Both the position numbers and the translations under genes were made by a program. Under the pieces are notes generated by a model. The model worked only from the letters and a program-made list of their open reading frames with translations. It was not told where the DNA came from and made no database searches. Below are positions 6,575 to 7,898 of a stretch of DNA of 7,898 bases, piece by piece. Numbering within the stretch: the first letter of the stretch is position 1; every line of letters begins with the position of its first letter. Source of the stretch: DATDYW01 sp964574865 (GTDB lineage: Bacteria > Patescibacteriota > Minisyncoccia > Phycocordibacterales > JAACPR01); contig CAZNOT010000029.1 in the NCBI GenBank assembly GCA_964574865.1, positions 1-7,898 of the forward strand, given 5' to 3'.

Positions 6575-6590
6575 AGCGCCCGCGGGGCCC
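6558..6590. terminator. Perfect 15-bp GC hairpin between rsmI and the membrane protein gene
   Basis: GGGCCCCGCGGGCGC (6558-6572), loop AAA, and its exact complement (6576-6590). It starts 25 bases beyond the rsmI stop on the minus strand, where a terminator would be expected, but no T-tract follows on the minus strand (GAGCGCG TATAAT follows) and only CTAGTTT on the plus strand. It may end rsmI transcripts as a U-less hairpin, protect the 3' end, or be a palindromic repeat. It also overlaps the weak -35 of the next promoter. Calling it a terminator is an inference. Confidence 0.5.
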
Positions 6591-6615
6591 CTAGTTTGCC
6601 CCGTTCCGAAGTCGG

Positions 6616-7314
6616 CTACTTCGCCGCCACGACCGCCACGAACTCTCCCCTACCCTTGTTCGGGTTCGCCTCGATCTGGGCCAGGAGCTCCGCGGCCGTG
6701 CCGCGCGAGACCTCCTCGAACATCTTGGTGATCTCGCGGGCTAGCGCGATCTGGCGGTCGGGCGCGAGCTTTGCCAGCGACGTCAGCATTTTCTCGACGC
6801 GGTGCGGCGACTCGTAGAACACGGACGCGCGGCCATCCGCCGCAATCTCTTTCAGAATCGTCTCGCGTCCCTTCTTGTGCGGCAGAAAGCCGTAGAACGT
6901 GAAAGAGGGCGCGGGAACGCCGGCAATCGAAATGGCGGCCGCGAGCGCGGACGCGCCCGGGATCGCCTCGACCTTCACCTCCGGCATGCGTTCGCGGACG
7001 AGCGCGACGAACGCGCCGCCCGGATCCGAAATCCCCGGCGTGCCGGCGTCCGACACGAGCGCCACGTGGCCGCCGTCGTCCAGAACCTCGAGCGCGCGCT
7101 TAGCCCCGCCCGAGACCTCGCCGTAGGCGCGCTCGTTCGACGGGAAGCTCGCGAGCCGCCCCTTGGCTGGGACCTCGTGCGCGGCGAGCAGCGTCGCCGT
7201 CACCCGCGTGTCCTCGCACAGCACCAAATCCGCCTCGGCCAAGACCCGCAGCGCGCGGAGCGTGATGTCCTCGAGGTTGCCGATCGGCGTGCCGACGACG
7301 GAGAGGGTTGACAT
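6616..7314 (-). CDS. rsmI: 16S rRNA (cytidine(1402)-2'-O)-methyltransferase RsmI
   Basis: RsmI transfers a methyl group from S-adenosylmethionine to the 2'-O of C1402 in 16S rRNA, in the decoding centre of the 30S subunit. The SAM-dependent tetrapyrrole-methylase-like fold is unmistakable: VVGTPIGNLEDITLRAL (6-22), LCEDTR (32-37), VSDAGTPGISDPG (87-99), IPGASAL (118-124), YGFLPHKKGR (141-150), FYESPHR (166-172) and LAREITKMFEEVSRGT (191-206). The protein is 232 residues, against about 286 in Escherichia coli, and stops after the catalytic domain, so the C-terminal helix-turn-helix domain is missing. The usual HNE element after the third helix reads SFPSNE (56-61), keeping only the NE. ATG 7314 starts just before the first motif. 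No Shine-Dalgarno site is present; a good promoter lies 7 bases upstream, so the mRNA is probably leaderless. Confidence 0.97.
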   Translation of the reverse strand: MSTLSVVGTPIGNLEDITLRALRVLAEADLVLCEDTRVTATLLAAHEVPAKGRLASFPSNERAYGEVSGGAKRALEVLDDGGHVALVSDAGTPGISDPGGAFVALVRERMPEVKVEAIPGASALAAAISIAGVPAPSFTFYGFLPHKKGRETILKEIAADGRASVFYESPHRVEKMLTSLAKLAPDRQIALAREITKMFEEVSRGTAAELLAQIEANPNKGRGEFVAVVAAK

Positions 7315-7334
7315 ATTTAAGAATATAATATAAA
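7308..7334 (+). promoter_or_regulatory. Promoter of the plus-strand orphan gene
   Basis: A perfect TTGACA (7308-7313) is followed at 15 bases by TATAAA (7329-7334), which lies 9 bases before the GTG at 7344. An overlapping perfect TATAAT (7324-7329) is an alternative -10, but only 10 bases from TTGACA, so it would need another -35. The TTGACA overlaps the rsmI start codon (7312-7314), so this promoter and the rsmI promoter occupy the same DNA in opposite directions. Confidence 0.55.
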
Positions 7335-7350
7335 GAAATAACCGTGTCTA
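7322..7350 (-). promoter_or_regulatory. Promoter of rsmI
   Basis: On the minus strand TAGACA (7350-7345, 5/6 to TTGACA), a 17-base spacer and TATATT (7327-7322, 5/6 to TATAAT) lie 7 bases upstream of the rsmI ATG at 7314. This is a near-ideal sigma70-type layout, with transcription predicted to begin at or next to the start codon. The -35 lies over the first codons of the divergent gene at 7344. Confidence 0.65.
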
Positions 7351-7742
7351 GCTCCCTCAAAATATCGCTACAGGAAATCGGCGCCGAATTAGTCTTGGCG
7401 TTCGCGAAGAGCCTCTACGCCAAACCGTGTTACGCCGACGACCTCGCGACTCTGGTCACCGCCGCCGAAAGTCTCTGCGAGAAAAACAACGCCGGTTTCG
7501 AGATTGAAGATGGAAGCCTTCGCGGCAGAGTGTGCGGTCGTTTTAACGCCGCCGCTCTCCGCGCAAGGCTACCCGTACGCCTATCGACGCTACGGCCTAA
7601 CAGTTCGACAATCTTTCTCTGCCGCACGGGAAAGAGGTCTCGCACACTCCGCGACGCCTCCCCCGAGAATTTTCCCCTCTCGCCCCACACGTCAAGGTCG
7701 GCCAAGAAGCTCGCCGAGCTCATGGGCCACACCGACGACTAG
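7344..7742 (+). CDS. Orphan protein of unknown function, 132 residues
   Basis: The only plus-strand gene; I do not recognise the family. It starts at GTG 7344; reading upstream in frame meets a stop at 7326-7328. Residues 1-70 look like a folded domain: helix ISLQEIGAELVLAFAKSLYA, helix DDLATLVTAAESLCEKN, then FEIEDGSLRGRVCGRF. Residues 70-115 are Arg/Ser/Thr/Pro-rich and less protein-like, and the end (AKKLAELMGHTDD) is helical again. It has no membrane segment. Codon use is less GC-biased than in neighbouring genes (ATA, TTA, several CTA, AGA, AGG), which fits an acquired or weakly selected gene. A promoter just upstream and an intrinsic terminator at its stop codon suggest a self-contained transcript. 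A frameshift in the middle third, or a non-coding RNA, cannot be excluded. Confidence 0.6.
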   Translation: MSSSLKISLQEIGAELVLAFAKSLYAKPCYADDLATLVTAAESLCEKNNAGFEIEDGSLRGRVCGRFNAAALRARLPVRLSTLRPNSSTIFLCRTGKRSRTLRDASPENFPLSPHTSRSAKKLAELMGHTDD

Positions 7743-7767
7743 CCTCACCCGCTAGTCTTTTCTTTTT
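7737..7767 (+). terminator. Rho-independent terminator overlapping both convergent stop codons
   Basis: GACTAGC (7737-7743), loop CTCACCC, GCTAGTC (7751-7757), then TTTTCTTTTT (7758-7767): a perfect 7-bp stem with a T-tract in the plus direction only. The TAG stop of the plus-strand gene (7740-7742) lies in the left arm. The stop of the convergent Mur ligase (7747-7745 on minus) lies in the loop, and its last codons form the right arm and T-tract. It should terminate the orphan gene's transcript. Confidence 0.8.
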
Positions 7768-7898
7768 CCAGCGCGGCAATGAGCGACTCGCGGGCGCCGT
7801 CCCACGAGCCGTTAGACATCAGGAGCACGACGGTGGGGCGAGGGTCGGCGCGGAGCGTGTCGAGAACGGCAGCAACGGTTTCGTCGGCCGAGTTGGCG
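7745..7898 (-). CDS. Mur ligase (Mpl/MurC-like), C-terminal fragment cut by the window edge
   Basis: The last 50 codons of a minus-strand gene ending in TGA at 7747-7745. The translation includes ADETVAAVLDTLRADPRPT and then VVLLMSNGSWDGARESLIAAL, ending EKEKTSG. A hydrophobic strand ending in MSNGS-(F/W)-(D/G)-G and followed by a final helix is the typical C-terminus of Mpl-type Mur ligases (UDP-N-acetylmuramate:tripeptide ligase, cell-wall recycling) and of related short Mur ligases in CPR bacteria; MurC proper usually ends differently. The active-site and ATP-binding regions are outside the window, so MurC versus Mpl function cannot be decided. The gene converges with the plus-strand orphan gene, with only 2 bp between stop codons. 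Confidence 0.8.
   Translation of the reverse strand, partial: ANSADETVAAVLDTLRADPRPTVVLLMSNGSWDGARESLIAALEKEKTSG

Noticed and set aside
7430..7732. Minus-strand open frame of 100 codons antisense to the orphan gene
   Set aside because: It has no promoter or terminator on its strand, while the plus-strand frame has both. I keep some doubt because neither product is recognised.
7336..7757. tmRNA or RNase P RNA in the roughly 400-nt plus-strand transcript
   Set aside because: A GTTCGA-like T-loop stretch (near 7604-7609) and a GAAAGTC stretch (near 7467) drew attention, but flanking bases do not pair into a T-stem. The conserved RNase P and tmRNA motifs, including a tag-peptide reading frame, are not present.
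1..7898. CRISPR array, insertion sequence, tRNA, rRNA, attachment site
   Set aside because: Scanning by eye I saw no regularly spaced repeats, transposase motifs, paired terminal repeats or tRNA cloverleaf on either strand.

Overview
This high-GC window carries nine genes, eight on the minus strand and one on the plus strand. I infer a member of the candidate phyla radiation (Patescibacteria), most likely a GC-rich Parcubacteria lineage. The inference rests on family mix and gene style only: a VirB4-like ATPase with a very long Pro/Ala-rich tail next to a run of GT4 glycosyltransferases, a secreted DUF4015-type protein, a short RsmI lacking its C-terminal domain, and a Mur ligase with an Mpl-like C-terminus. 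No rRNA or other phylogenetic marker is present, so this is not proven.

Layout from high to low coordinates (the direction of most transcription). The right edge holds the last 50 codons of an Mpl/MurC-like Mur ligase (minus). Convergent with it is the only plus-strand gene (7344-7742), a 132-residue protein I do not recognise, which ends in an intrinsic terminator containing both stop codons. It is divergent from rsmI, and the two genes share a compact AT-rich region with interleaved promoters. After rsmI comes a perfect 15-bp GC hairpin. Next is a small membrane protein with a cysteine cluster, which overlaps the start of a membrane-anchored DUF4015 TIM-barrel protein. A 119-residue protein of unknown function follows, then a clear intrinsic terminator. 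The last block is a VirB4/TraG-like ATPase and three glycosyltransferases (the last one cut by the window edge), packed with gaps of 19, 11 and 1 bp and probably one operon.

Functionally the window is mostly about the cell surface: peptidoglycan ligase, predicted exported glycosidase-like protein, glycosyltransferases, and an ATPase of the type used by type IV secretion or pilus systems. rsmI (16S rRNA methylation) is the exception.

The most interesting signals are regulatory. No start codon has a convincing Shine-Dalgarno sequence. At several genes a -10-like hexamer lies only 6-9 bases upstream of the start codon, which suggests leaderless mRNAs. The two best terminators share an identical 14-base tail. 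I found no CRISPR array, insertion sequence, tRNA or rRNA. I do not see convincing evidence of a wholly new multi-gene system; the best candidates for something undescribed are the plus-strand orphan gene with its dedicated promoter and terminator, the cysteine-cluster membrane protein paired with the DUF4015 protein, and the 119-residue protein.
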